This document shows positions 50,467-62,874 of a stretch of 64,000 nucleotides of DNA, one piece after another. A model generated the notes under the pieces. The model saw only the letters and a list, made by a program, of their open reading frames with translations. It was not told the DNA's origin and did no database searches. Position 1 is the stretch's first letter, and every line of letters begins with the position of its first letter. The stretch is from assembly GCA_019095985.1 (NCBI GenBank), contig CM032660.1:41035723-41099722 (forward strand). Reading direction: 5' to 3'. Both the position numbers and the translations under genes were made by a program. The stretch is from Streblospio benedicti. Lineage: Eukaryota > Annelida > Polychaeta > Spionida > Spionidae.

Positions 50467-53145
50467 TGCTGGCCCTGGCCAGCTGGATTGCTGGTTGCAC
50501 GAGGTAGCTCCAGGGCAGACGACCGTAGCGCTGCCAAGCGGCATACAGCCCCGCCACCTCACCGGGCAGCATCACGGCAAGGCCGCCTAGAAGGGAACGG
50601 ACGAGTGTGTGAGAGGCTGACTGTCACAGTGTGCGTGCTGGACCAAAGCATATGATATGTGATGTATTTGAGTAATCAGAGAAAATAGTTCTTCTTGGCA
50701 AAGTTCCTTGATTATTGCCACTACTCGATTCTGTAATCTTTCATGGTTAGGCCTATGCTTTATTCAGAATCCAGCATCAAGTTATTCACAGTGGAAATAT
50801 AATTGTAGACGCTGTGCAGAATTTCAGATCAGTTCTTATAATAGTTAGATGTCTTATGCTATTTGAATTGTTTATATTTTTAATCCTAACAAAGTACTCT
50901 TGGGTACAGTAGACTACTGCCCCATACTGTAAAGTGCGAGCATTTACCTCTCCTGTGTGATGTGTTTGCGAACATGGTGACATTGGCCTTTCTGGCAGCC
51001 ACGCCACGCGCGTTCATCGTCCGGATTTCTCTGTTATTGCCACCGCGAGGGCTAAAAAGATATTAATTATGTTATACAGTTTGGCCTACCATATATACCT
51101 GGTTGTTTTGTTTGTTTGTGTTTTGTCTAAATGCGCAGAATGTCCCCAACATTTTCTATAGGCAATTATATTTACTGTATTTTCAAAAGACAGTGCAAAT
51201 GAAACATTCATATGTCTCTACAGGTCACCGCCCATGTCATTTTTACAGCAATCCCGGATCTAAGATTTGGATATTTTTACTAGCTTTTTATATATTTACA
51301 TTTATGAAATTATACCTTCTAAACAAGGAACAAAAAGCAAACGATCCAAACACTGCCGAAATGTTTTGATTAAATGCAAGAAAACATGCGCGTGCGCACA
51401 CACACACTCACACATGCACGCCACGCCCCCTCCAAACAAGCACGCCCACACACATGCGCAGGCACACACACACACACACGCACTCACACAAACACAAACG
51501 CACATACATGTCGTAGACGGTCATGATGAAGCCGCCGCCGATGCCGGAGTAGTGCGGTGAGAGGACGCCGGCGCACAGCATGACGGCCACCGTGGCATCC
51601 ACCGCCGAGCCACCGTTCACTCGCAGGATATTGCTGAAATGCAGTGGTTGTGCATTTATTGTTTGTGATTTGTAACCTCGGAAAAGTTTTTTCGGAAATC
51701 GAACATTCGGATTTATAGATATTCGGGTATATCCGATCAGCAGATATTTGTAAATATCTGGTGATCGGATATTCGCGAATATCTGTAAATCCGAATGTTC
51801 GATTTCCGCAAAACTTCACCAAGGTGTGATTGTATGCTTCTCATTATGTTCCAAAGTTAATGAATAGTTTGTAATGCATACTTTGTTATGATAATAATTT
51901 AAGGGGACGAGCATCGTTATAAGGGAAATATAATCCATTTTCCGCTTTTTAATTTGTGCTGTAAATTAACAATGAAGAACAGCATGATTTGACATGAAAC
52001 TTTTATCACCAATAGTTTTCCAATTAAAACACATTTGTAGACGCCATCACCTAGGGATAAATACTGACCCTTTTTCTCTGCAGGCCTATGAGATTATATG
52101 GGATGAATAATCAAACAATATACTTTTTAAGTGAACCTTTTACCATCTGACGGCTGATCTGAGTAGTTTTTTCTAATATGATACATTTTATGGACACCAA
52201 CTACATATAGTAGCAATATACTCTAGTTTAGATGTGTCATGTATGAAGCTTATGTTGGATTACACTGCCTATATCAACTAGTCTTTTTCTTTCACTTAAG
52301 AACAATCATCGTGACCACTGAAACTTCTGCAAAATCTTCCCAATGATTGCGATGTCTCACAATAAAATGAACAACTTACTTGCCGATGCTAGAGCACTCG
52401 GGGTTTTCCACCACTACCCCGGCACGGTGGAACTTTTCCGTCTTGGGCCGCTCCAACGGGGCGTGGTCCATATGGACGATGTCACGCCATGAGATGGGCT
52501 CAGACACGCTCCGGCGCTGCATAGGCATACCTTGTGCAGTAGAAATCAGTCTGTTTGATTAGCTAGGCCTACTAATACTATAGTGCATACAGCCGTGTGT
52601 GTTATGAAGATATGTCAGTCACTGATTTGTTTGGTGGTACTGAGGCATTTGTTATTATAAATTTCATAACAGGTTTCATGGAGTTTTAAGTAATCCAATG
52701 ATAAACCATTAACATTTTCTATGTTGCATATGTGCACGTGGTGGCTTAGTGAAATGGACAACATATAAAATGAAAATATGTGATACAATAATAACTTATT
52801 AATAATAAGTGTGCATGAAAAACACTTAAAACCATGCATTGCTCTTTTAATATTGCTGATCTTGAACTTTCTGTTATCTCAGGGTTACTTTCCTTCAACT
52901 ACCATCATTATGCAGATCATTTCCTGTCCCCATATACCGCTTTGAGAAAACGAGTGTATCACTGCCACGACAATATTTACATGTCGTATACACCCCCCCC
53001 CCCCCCCCCCAATATCAAGGTGATGAAGTTGGCTGCGTCCCTGTGGCTTACCGTGGTGCTCGGGCTCGCTGCTCAGCAGCACGAAGGCCCCGATGTTGCA
53101 GACGACAATGACGAGGAGCCAGAAGAGGCCGCGGTCGTACGCCAC
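50467..53145 (-). CDS. Gamma-glutamyltransferase, second copy, exons 1-5 only, intact frame
   Basis: Minus-strand exons: 53052-53145, 52380-52530, 51508-51633, 50948-51051 and 50467-50586, the last cut by the gap. All use GT-AG sites and the phases agree. Exon 1 encodes a signal anchor (LFWLLVIVVCNIGAFVLLSS). Exon 2 ends FHRAGVVVENPECSSIG. Exon 3 reads VNGGSAVDATVAVM, then SPHYSGIGGGFIMTVYD, the classic N-terminal signature. Exon 4 has MNARGVA, whose Arg matches the substrate carboxylate-binding arginine (Arg107 in human GGT1). Exon 5 is identical in protein to 39612-39733. Introns also match copy 1. It is probably an allele or the correct version of the same locus, not a separate gene; a true inverted partial duplication is the alternative. 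Confidence 0.9.
51401..51508 (-). repeat. Interrupted TG/CA tract at the exon 3 donor, copy 2
   Basis: On the minus strand the donor GTATGTGCG is followed by TTTGTG, GTGAGTGCG and TG runs broken by other bases. It is the counterpart of the pure 160-bp TG run at 38562-38720. Confidence 0.85.
51693..51808. repeat. 116-bp near-perfect hairpin, copy 2
   Basis: The arms start CGGAAATCGAACATTCGG and meet near 51750. It is the counterpart of 38246-38361, at the same distance from exon 3. Confidence 0.9.
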
Positions 53146-53419
53146 CTGGCAATGAAATGGCGAACCAATTGAAACACACGTGCACACTCGCGCACACACA
53201 CGCGCACACGTGTAATGGAGCTTCACAACTCATTGTAATAATTACTCACTTGGAATTGATAACATGTAACAAATCCAAATAATAATAATAATAATTAATT
53301 AACATTTTTCTTCCATAATATTACGTATTGCGAACCATACGAACACATGCTAATCGAAGTGGTTTATTCATAACTTAGCAATTTATATGAAAGAGGATAA
53401 GCTCCCAATTTCTCAGTGG

Positions 53420-54573
53420 AACGACAACTCCAGATGCCCCAGAAGGTGTCAGAGAATGAGAAAAATGATATTGCCCCTTTTATGATGCTTTGTGTGCATA
53501 TTTTGTAGCTAAAACTATGGGATGACCTACAATAATGGTCTGTGATTTTATAGATGAGCTGGATGAAAACGAAGGCTCAATGGACCATTTAATAAGAAAA
53601 AAGCACACCAGAACACGGGAACATCTTACGAACAGCATCAGCCAGGCAATCTTTAAGCAGGAAGACCTTAATATTATCTAGTTAGCGGTCCTGACTACCT
53701 AGAAAAGCAAAAAAGATTATCCAGATCATCAACTCAATAATCCATTACCGAAGCCCACTGGCCAAAGGTCCAAAAGAAGTGATTACAATTTTGGGGCCAA
53801 AACCAGGCAGAAGTATATCATTTCCTCCAGTAGGTCAGCTGTAATCATGGAGCAACGTGAACAACCGAAACAGATGATTGCATTGCTTCATATTGTAACG
53901 TCAGTGGCGGCACTTATGGTTTCAGCTGTCGACTATCTGGCTGTTTCAGTTTCGAATGGGGCACTTCTGGCTGGTTCTGGGTTTTTCTGTTCAACAATGG
54001 CATTGTCTGCTCCTTTTGGGTAGTCGACAGATGAAACTATAATTGCCGCCATTGCCATTGCCATCTGAAGCAATGGAGCCATGAAACAGAATTTGTTTCA
54101 ACAGTTCAGTTGTTCACGATGCTCCATAATTAATGCTGTCATCCTGGGGAAGATGACACACTTCTGTCTGGTTCCGGTCCAAAAAAAGTTATCACTTCAC
54201 TGGACAAGTGATTTTTATTTTTCCTGGCCTGTGAGGCTCTCGTTATGGATTATTCAGTTCTGATTTGGACCATCTTTTTGCTTTTCTCTGTCGGTTGGAG
54301 GGTTAGCTTGATCATTGTAAGGTCTTTCCTCTTAAAGGTGGCCACTCAAACGATGTTCTTAAAGATGTTCCACTGTTGTGGGGTGCTATTTATCAACAGT
54401 CCTGTGAGCCCACCTCAGGAGCCTACTTTTTTATCCAGTCCATCTGAAATTTCACAGACCGTTATTTCAGACGATCCCATAAGTTTCGGCCACAAAATAT
54501 TCACTCGAATCACCACAATAAGGCTGTTTTCTCTTTTTTGGCGTCTGTGGAACATCTGGAGCTATTATCGTCA
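53420..54573. mobile_element. Foldback element, 1.15 kb, full palindrome
   Basis: The left arm (about 53420-53960) pairs with the right arm (about 54005-54573). Shared landmarks are CTCCAGATG near 53428, ACTATGGGATGACC near 53514, ATGGTCTGTGATTTTA near 53537 and TAGTCGACAGATGAAAC near 54022, with their inverted counterparts. Arm identity is roughly 70-80 percent by eye. The centre is near 53985. No coding capacity. Foldback elements of this type move by a borrowed transposase. Confidence 0.8.
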
Positions 54574-54960
54574 ATATAAAATGGTGTGTGTGTGTGGGGG
54601 GGGGGCATAAGTAAAACGCAAGAAGCATTTTTACAATTATGTAAAGTATTATTTTCCACATTTAGCTTTTGCCGTGGGGAAAAAACAGGTCAGCGGTGTA
54701 AATGTCAGTTTACATGGGTACGCTATTTCAATGTAAAAATTAGGTAAGAATTAGTCAATAGTATTTCCACGAAACGCATTTTCCAACAGTCAACGAACGT
54801 TTTAAAATCAAATTATCATATTCCATCACATTTATACATTACCCTTAATCATTAACATTACCATTTTCAAACATGGTATGCGAGAAATCAGCAACGCACG
54901 TATCCAATTGTTATATTTTATTTTGGACATTTCTTATTTAGTGTGTCCCTATTATATTAA

Positions 54961-55588
54961 GCCAGCTTTACACATTAGCGAATTATGCCTTTGTACTTAT
55001 ACGTGCACTGCTGAACTGGCAAATTCGTCAGACAAATATATTGGTTGGTTTAGGTTCCTTACAGATAGTTGTATTGCGCCTATGGATCGCCGAATATTCG
55101 CACATAAAATACTTCGTTTGGCTCAGCAGCTCGCTGTAAAAAGCATTTTTACTGCGTTCAATATCGCCTCAATACGCCCTTGTAGACAACCTGGCCAAAA
55201 ATTGTTATAAATGCGTTGCAAAGATTCGCACATGATTGCCTATGCGTAAATCAGGTTTAAAACCCGCTTTACACTATAGCGGTCATGAGCGAACCCGTGC
55301 AACGCATCTGCACGTATTATGTCATGTCGTCAATTTGGGCGTATTGTGGCGCCATTGAACGTAGTAAAAATGCATGGTACGACAAGTTGCTGAGGCAAAC
55401 GAAGTGTTACTTGTATGTGCGAATGTTCTGCGATCCGTAGACGCAGCATAACTGTTTGAAGCAAACTTTAACCAAACTGAATGTTCGTTCAAAACTTTTG
55501 AACTTGTTCAAAACTTCCTGACGAATTTGCCAGTTCGCCAGTGCACGTACAGCTACGTAGGTGCAATTCGCAATAGTGTAAAGCAGGT
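54961..55588. mobile_element. Foldback element flanked by TTAA, 628 bp
   Basis: The element is one long hairpin: GCCAGCTTTACACATTAGCG at the left matches ACCTGCTTTACACTATTGCG from the right. Pairing continues through GTGCACTG..GAACTGGC, ATGGATCGC, TTCGCACATA and CATTTTTACT to a centre near 55260. TTAA stands on both sides (54957-54960 and 55589-55592). TTAA is the target of piggyBac transposons, so a piggyBac-dependent element is possible. The open frame at 54878-55210 is spurious. Confidence 0.85.
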
Positions 55589-55592
55589 TTAA

Positions 55593-57470
55593 GACCAGAT
55601 TTCATTATTTACAATATCCAATTTATTAATATCTTTTGTTTAACTAAGCGAAATATTTTTTTTCTAATCTAGGCTGTCTTTGTTTTACCTCTTGCTCTGA
55701 TTTACCTTGGATATGTTGATCTTCATGCCATACAAACGTCTCATCGTCAATCAGAGAAAAGCTGCTACCGTGATGGTACTGGAATGTACTAAAATATACA
55801 CCTCAGTTAGGTACACTTTAAGAACACTAGAAGTATGTGTCATACAAAGTTTCCACCTAAATGTGATGCAATAACATTTAGATTGAGCAACCGAATAATT
55901 CAATAACTAACCATTGATTCTTAATAAAATCCATGAATTTTGGGTAAACGAAATGAGGGTACCAAGAGGTCCCAGTGAGAAATTGCCTCACATTTTTGTC
56001 ACGTGTTTTGGCGTAAGTGGCTGATTTGGCATATGCTGTTAGGCCGTAAAATATAACCAACGTTAATTGTGATTGGTCATAATTTACGTTAATGTAATTT
56101 GTCACCACGTGCTCTAAAATGGTCTTGCTTCCAAAAGGTGAACACCGTAAATTATAACCACGCTCAGGATATCTACATGTCTTTTTCTCAAGCGGATGGG
56201 ACTGATAACAATAAAATGAGCTTAACGACTAAATCACCCCGCTCGGCACCCGGGGTCCAACTTTGGCGAGGCATGGGTCAGGCTAGGATGGTGGCAGAAA
56301 GATTGGTTTGGTGTAACATATATATAATACTTTTTGCGGTCCAAAGTGTTATATTACCTATGAATTAAGACCATACATTAATTTCTTCTGACTATTATAC
56401 ACATTATACACAATAGTGCCATAGAGGGTCAATTAATAGTTGATTATGTAATACTTCCTATCTGACTCGCATTGAAGTTAAGAAATTAGACTAGCTAAAA
56501 ATGTGTTTGTTTTTAGTTAGAGATGATTGTTTGATACATTGTGTGTGTGAAGTGAGGTCATAGAGCTGTTGCATGTCCTAAATTTTGCAGTGTTTATGAA
56601 AGCATATATTCATCAACTTTACTTTTTTTTATTTCATATGTAGATATTTAAATTCGATTTCCTATATGTCAAACTACTTTTTATGCCAGACTAGATTAGT
56701 GGAGGTGCACATTATCTGACCTAATCATCGATCTTTAATGAATAATCATTAGAAATTGAGTCAATATCTAGTATTGCTTAATATCTCCGTTTTGTTCATG
56801 TTTTATTAAACAAATCGAACTCTTAAAAATTGCAATAATCACAATAGTTGATTATAATGTCATTCCTTCACTGTCTGCAATTAGAAAAGTCGATAATTTT
56901 GAGCTATTCTAACGGGATTTTACCAAAATTATTTTACCCTTTTTTAAAGGCAAATGTATATGATTTGTATAAACACAAATGAATAATAACTTTTGGAGTT
57001 CTCTTTAAAGATTTCTTTTATTAAAAAAATAATAATAAAATAAATATACCTGTAAAAAGTTTTAAAGCATATTTCAGTTTGACACGGGTGATTTTATAAG
57101 ATGTTGGCAGTGACCTACCCTACATTCTTCATTCAAACTACATAACTTTTTATATAGTCAAATACAAAGAAATTATAAGAAAGCGACTTAGATAATTATT
57201 ATTACACGATGCTAATTTTATTTGAAAAGGGAATATTGTCTCTTACTTTCTATCCATATGCCTAAAATGGTGTGCACATGTTTATAACGCACAACATTAA
57301 CATTCTATTCATATACATGTACCTAAAATGCGCACAACATTAAAAAATTCTTTTATTAAACAAAATTGTGTAGAATAGTTTAGAAGTTATCCCCCAAATG
57401 TGCATGTCAATATTTCATAGGCGCTGTAAATGGAGATAAACAAACTTTATCATTCTTTTCATGTAATTTA
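55593..57470. other. Gene-free AT-rich stretch
   Basis: No exon, RNA gene or complete element was recognised. The open frames at 55878-56108 and 56099-56368 have no domains. Confidence 0.55.
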
Positions 57471-57823
57471 TAGACAAAACCGGGTGAGTTTGTAATATGA
57501 ATTATAGTATCAGGTGAGTTCTTGCGGCGGCGAGCCCGAAGGGCCAGCCTGATGCGCTACAAGAACGAATCCTGATATAATAAATCATATTACACAACGA
57601 ACAGGGTCTTGCATTTATAATTCTTTTCTAAACAATTACAACACTGTTCGGAAAAAGAAGTTCGCCTGAGTACAAGCAAGATAACCATGGTATCACCCCT
57701 CTTCGAAGAGGGGTGATAACCCTCTCCGGGTTATCGGATACTTCTTAATCATGATAATCAATGAAATTACATTAAAAAGAATGATAAAATAATGCATGGT
57801 ACAAACTCACCTGGTTTTGTCTA
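57471..57823. mobile_element. MITE, 353 bp, with 24-bp inverted ends
   Basis: The ends TAGACAAAACCGGGTGAGTT (57471-57490) and, reversed from 57823, TAGACAAAACCAGGTGAGTT differ at one position. TA flanks both ends, as for Tc1/mariner-like elements. Inside is a perfect hairpin near 57689-57721 (CACCCCTCTTCGAAGAGGGG). The string TTTATCATTCTTTT just left of the element recurs inverted just inside its right end (about 57767-57790), hinting at a nested or duplicated end. Confidence 0.85.
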
Positions 57824-58736
57824 TATACATGTATAGTCAAAACTGACTGAGTTCCCCTCTTAAATATCGTTTCACTTTTCAATATCAGTAAGAAAACCCG
57901 CCGCCTTAGAATTCCGTAGAATGTACGGTAAAATGCATTGAAATATTAAATATTTAACGAGCATCATATATATGGATATACTATATCCATAATGTTAAAC
58001 ACGTGCGATTTGGTAAATTGCTGAAAACAAAGTGCCCAATAGCAAAAAAGTCTTAAGAAGATGTTTTAGAGAGCTGTTATTATTTATGAGGGGAGGGGGC
58101 GGTCGGATTTGTGTCATTAGCTTACAGTGAAATTTTACCCCCCCCCCGGAAGTTGTGCACTCCAAATTGACCCCCCCCCCCCTGACATTTTGTGCACTGA
58201 AATCGTCCCCCACCCCTTCCACTTAATTTCAGAGTGAATGCAGCATAGTACTTAATATGAATTTGATAAAAGACTACATGAAAAATATAAATTGTATCAC
58301 AACTTTAATGTTCACATACAAATGTCTCTTCAGTACAACCATTTGAATTTTACCAGTTGTACATCATGTCAGCATTTTGTTTTTTATGTAATATAGTTTC
58401 CATTACGTCCTGAACTTGATGTTAATATAGGTTGAACAGTGATATGGTCATCATCACTATCAACATTATCAATTTCATCTGAACTATTATCTGATGCTTG
58501 TTTCTTCATCAGTATCATCATCATTGGGAACAACCCGAACTACACTTTTTTCATTACTTAATCCATCATTTGCCTCACATATCAGTATTGTTGAAAGAAT
58601 AAAACTGGATCAAAAATATTTGGTATTACAGTTTAGTTGTTTTTTGCTATTTGTTTGCAAGTGATGCTAAAACATGAAAGTTTTCAATCTAATATGTGTG
58701 ATGCCCGCGCGGAGCGTGAAAATAATTCATGGAAAA

Positions 58737-59703
58737 TATCATCTTTTTGGTTGAGATTTGATGACACTACCACTTACATTTTTACATTGACTTAACGTTG
58801 CAGTCACCATCACGGGACCTTCAACAGAAGTGACTTCTTCTGGTCTTTTTTGATGACGTCACATGGCGCTTCGTCTGACAGGTGGAATTCCCGTCAGATA
58901 GCAGATGGAGGAGGGTCGGGGGGATGCTCTTGCCTTGGTTGAGGTTTAGCTGCGGTTGGTGCTTGTAGATCTCTATTGCTACTAAGATCTTCCTTCGGTG
59001 TATATTATCCTCTCTGCCGATGATCTTCGCAGAGTCTTGATTGAACAAGTGTACTGTACTGCTGGTGTGGATTTGTACAGCTGACTGAGAGGATTTCGGG
59101 TCCAAGTGTTCTTTCAGGCGGGTTTCCAGGTTTCTGCCCGTTTCTCCTATGTACGTTTCCTTGCAGCTGGGACAAGAGATGTTGTACATAATCCCACACG
59201 TCTTCTTGGGATCGTTCTTGTCTTTGGGGCGTACTAATAGGTTACGTATGGTATTGAAGGGCTTGTGGAACGAGGGAATGCCATGTTTTTTAAACACTCG
59301 TTGGACAGCTTCAGAAGCACCTTTAATGTACGGTAGTTTGACCGGGAACTTCTTGGATGTCGACTCACTCGGTTCAGTCGGTTCCTTGTTCTTCTTGGGC
59401 GGGATCTTAAAGGCCCATGGTTTATAACCATTGATCTTGAGTACCTTCTTCACGTGGCTAGTTTCTTTTCTGCGGTCTTCTTCATCGGTTACCAATTGTT
59501 CTGCTCTTCTCAGTAGAGTTCGAATCGACGACAGAGCGCTTATGTTCCAGGTGGTGATTGGATTCCCAGTTGAGGTACTGATCAGTATGGGTTGGCTTTC
59601 GGTACACATTAACTTCTGTTGAAGGTCCCGTGATGGTGACTGCAACGTTAAGTCAATGTAAAAATGTAACTGGTAGTGTCATCAAATCTCAACCAAATGG
59701 ATA
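58737..59703 (-). mobile_element. Penelope-like retroelement fragment with inverted flanking repeats
   Basis: A GIY-YIG endonuclease frame is bracketed by an almost perfect inverted repeat of about 88 bp (about 58748-58832 and 59612-59695), containing TTGAGATTTGATGACACTAC and ATTGACTTAACGTTGCAGTC. Repeats in either orientation at the ends are known for Penelope-like elements. The reverse transcriptase part is missing or was never copied, so the copy is shortened at its 5' side. It sits inside the shell at 58069-59903. Confidence 0.75.
58821..59645 (-). CDS. GIY-YIG endonuclease region of a Penelope-like element, 274 residues
   Basis: The protein cuts target DNA for the element's retrotransposition. 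The frame reads [42 protein letters not shown] (about residues 103-122) and [17 protein letters not shown]. It then has [20 protein letters not shown] followed by [11 protein letters not shown] (about 150-181), and near the end [16 protein letters not shown]. CxxC plus the variant GIMY..YIGETGR and a downstream EH are the family's features, and the linker upstream is the usual one between the reverse transcriptase and the nuclease. The stretch is open over its whole length, so the insertion is not very old. Without the reverse transcriptase it cannot move on its own. Confidence 0.88.
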   Translation of the reverse strand: MQSPSRDLQQKLMCTESQPILISTSTGNPITTWNISALSSIRTLLRRAEQLVTDEEDRRKETSHVKKVLKINGYKPWAFKIPPKKNKEPTEPSESTSKKFPVKLPYIKGASEAVQRVFKKHGIPSFHKPFNTIRNLLVRPKDKNDPKKTCGIMYNISCPSCKETYIGETGRNLETRLKEHLDPKSSQSAVQIHTSSTVHLFNQDSAKIIGREDNIHRRKILVAIEIYKHQPQLNLNQGKSIPPTLLHLLSDGNSTCQTKRHVTSSKKTRRSHFC

Positions 59704-59906
59704 TTCCTACTACTAAAACAGTCTTCATAAAGATAAATATCATCTTGTTTTAATTTTTTGCTTTAAACATGATGCACTGACATTTCACCCCCTCCCTTCC
59801 ATTGCATTCGAATGTGACTAACCTCAAAGTCCTTGCTTTGAAATTCTTCACCCCCTCCCCCGTTTCTGACCGCCCCCTCCCCTCACAAATAATGACAGCT
59901 CCCTTA

Positions 59907-60544
59907 GTAAATGGGGGAAAACACTTGTGAGAACTACGTGTAGATGGGAGAGCAGCCAACTGAAGAGGATAAATAAGGTCAGACAGTTACTGACCAACTA
60001 GTTACGTAAAAAATTCAGTTCCAGTTTAATCAGTCAGCCATCTAACCAGATCATTTTAGGCTGTGTACGGTTGAAGATATTAAGGAGAGTGTGGGCGAAA
60101 ATATAGGGAAAGAGAGTAGGGCAAAGATAGTGAGGGGATAGGGAAGGAGAATTGCAAGAGTTTATGGGAGATTGGAGTTGGAGGAGGTCGGATTAATGAG
60201 TTGAGTTAGCAAAAGAAGATAGAGAAATGAATGATAGTGAGAAAGGGTGTGTAGGCAGGGAATAGCGTATAGGACAGTAGGATAGTTTCTTTTGAAAACA
60301 CAAAGTGCACTAATGCAGGATAAAAACATACGAATCATGAATTAATAGGGTAAAGTATGGGAAAGGGAGGCAATTTTACCTGTAAAAATTGCCAAGGACT
60401 TGGACTGAATGATCTCTTTCAGTATTTGATTCCAATCATATATTGTTCGGGGGAAGAAAGAATATTGACAGCAATTGGTTCTGGTAATATTATAAGGAGG
60501 CTACCATCCATAAAGTGGTATTGATGTATGTGATACAGTGTACA
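59907..60544. other. Gene-free stretch between two mobile elements
   Basis: Purine-rich on the plus strand around 60060-60260 (many GAG and GGGA runs). No coding sequence or repeat family was recognised. Confidence 0.6.
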
Positions 60545-61497
60545 ACCTAGATCAAAAGTGTTCAAAGAACGCTAGAGCAACGTTGACATATGGGCGATTA
60601 AAATATTCCATAAGCATGAAGGTTCAAGTGAAAATTCAGAAATAATGAAATCTTTAAAAAAAATTAAAATGGTTACCTGGAACCTATACTTTATTTGGCA
60701 AATAGCCAAAAATAAAAACTCATGATGGTGTCGATGAATGTAAACAGTGAACCAAATAGTGAACGTAGAATGAAATTTGGAGGTCATCGTTCAAACGGTA
60801 TTGAAAGTATTGAAGAATGTGGCAACAAAAACTAAAATGTCTATAAATTGCTACACAATGCTGTGCGCTCGGAGTACTTTTCATTTAGTTTGCAAAGGGT
60901 GAAAGTTTAAGGCAGGTTGTGGGCACCACTCCCATAATATTGTATGAAATACGAAAGTCATGTGTCAAGCTAAAAATGTCGAAATTGACCGCCAATGGCC
61001 TTCTGGAGAGAACAATTGATTGGCAAAGTGCCAAAATTGAACACTGATGATGTGCACGATGTATATGAGAAGTGTATCAAATTTGGAGCTCATGATTCAA
61101 GCTGTATTGAACCTATTGAAGAAAATGTCAAAAAATGATCTAAAATAGCCGTCTGGAAATCACACTTAAATTGGCAAAGTGCCAAAATTGAATCGATGTG
61201 ATGCCCTCTCGTCATGTAAGCATTGTACCAAGTTTGAATGTGTCCATCTAAGCAATATTAAAGATACTGCAGAAAATGTCTAAAATGGACCATAAATGGC
61301 TCTGTGGAAACCACAATTTAATTGGCAGAGTGCCCAAAATCGAATCACCTTGGTGTCGCCTCATACCTCATAGTTGTGTAAAGTTTGAACAAAATCGGTT
61401 CATTTGTAAACCATCTCTATATATATACATATGCGCATACTGACATACAAACGAAGTGATCACAAGGCTTTCGCTTCAGCTGCTGAAGCGACGCAAT
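60545..61497 (+). mobile_element. Dispersed repeat, copy 2 of 21255-22346
   Basis: Same orientation and order of modules as the copy near 21.3 kb, from CTAGATCAAAAGTGTTCAAA to the terminal hairpin (61471-61491, TCGCTTCAGC/GCTGAAGCGA) and CGCAAT. It is about 140 bp shorter. By eye the identity is about 85-90 percent, highest over the last 250 bp, which suggests functional pressure on that end or younger spread. Confidence 0.78.
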
Positions 61498-62594
61498 TAC
61501 ATAGTATAGCTGTGTGTGTAGGCAGGCCAATCAATTTAATCCCTCGGGCTGTTAGATCTAACCTCGTTAATCAAAAGATAATATAATTTGTTATTAACAG
61601 GTGTTAATGGAAGTTGGATTCATAACCGCATTATCGCATATATACATGTAAGTAGCCAAAATCATGCATAAATGCATACATACTAAAATGCAACGATGGA
61701 GACAAAATATAATGCCGTTTTTTCCCTTTAGAATATGATTTATAATACAATAAGAAATATGATTTAATCACATTGAAATATTTTTATAGAAAAAAATTAC
61801 TGGCGTGCATGCATGCCGTGTGTTAGGCCGTATTTAAAATTATTCCCAAAGAAAAATGTGACTAGTTATAATTTACGGCTTCCAAAAATGGTCTACTATA
61901 GCCACTGTAAAATGTCCCAACCGCATTCTCCAATAGACTCAAGCAAATTCTTGCATGAGTACCACACGACATGGTATTAGGAATCTAACATATCTTATCC
62001 TCTGGTGTAGTGCAATGAGACTGTCACCAATAAAAAGCTTGGGGAGTAGATACAAGTTCATGCATCATACTTATAGATACGATGATAATTGACCGAGAAA
62101 GAAGGGGTTCAAGTTCGCATCTGTGTAGCGGCCGTCCTCTCATAAGGTCAGCAATTGTGCCAACCCGAGGGTGGATAGAGACCATTGTGATGTCATTTGA
62201 AAGTTCTCTTCTTGCAACATAGGCCTATTAGATATGGTGACGAACAAAGCAGTGTTGTGGCTTGGGAGCAGATGCCAATAAATAGTGTAATTGAATACAT
62301 TTTACGGCAGCTAGATCATTTTTTTTTGGGAGGGGGCCTGGTCACAATTTACATTTAATCATACTTTAATGCAAACTATGACTGGTCTTAAAAGTAAATA
62401 AAATGGCCAAAAAACATCTGAACTTACTACGCTTTATATCATGCGTAAAACATATTTATGCAAAGTAAACCCGTCTTATGTGAGCGACAGCCTTTCTATC
62501 CTTCATGTAAGTGTCCATAAGACAGGTTTAGGGCTTAATGAATAATGGGACTCAAATGTGAACGTTAATTTCTAGTAAAAATGTGAATAATTGA
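61498..62594. other. Gene-free stretch
   Basis: No exon or recognisable element. A T run followed by GGGAGGGGGCC lies at about 62320-62340 and may be an end of the G-run MITE family, but no partner was found. Confidence 0.5.
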
Positions 62595-62874
62595 TTGAGT
62601 AAGATTAATATATTTTGCATTACACAGAAAAACTAGTAAGATGTTTCCTTATCTGTTTCTAACTAGTTTTGTTTATCAATACATAACATCAAGCAGTGTA
62701 AACATATAGAGGTATCACGGACCACTTAGTCAAGTTGAGTAAGATTAATATATTTTGCATTACACAGAAAAACTAGTAAGATGTTTCCTTATCTGTTTCT
62801 AACTAGTTTTGTTTATCAATACATAACATCAAGTAGTGTAAACATATAGAGGTATCACGGACCACTTAGTCAAG
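62595..62874. repeat. Perfect tandem duplication, 2 x 140 bp
   Basis: 62595-62734 and 62735-62874 are identical except for one base (AAGCAGTG against AAGTAGTG). The unit starts TTGAGTAAGATTAATATATT and ends GACCACTTAGTCAAG. The near identity means a very recent duplication or an assembly artefact. Confidence 0.95.

Larger units (their letters stand above)
58069..59903. mobile_element. DNA-transposon shell with G-runs, containing the Penelope-like element
   Basis: The left end GAGAGCTGTTATTATTTATG then AGGGGAGGGGGCGGTC matches, inverted, the right end (GGGAGCTGTCATTATTTGTG, same continuation). TTA flanks both ends (58066-58068 and 59904-59906), as in PIF/Harbinger elements. C-run blocks lie inside both ends. 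The middle is taken by the Penelope-like element, which presumably inserted later. No transposase was seen. Confidence 0.75.

Noticed and set aside
54878-55210. 110-residue open frame
   Set aside because: It lies within one arm of the foldback element, whose other arm does not keep the frame.
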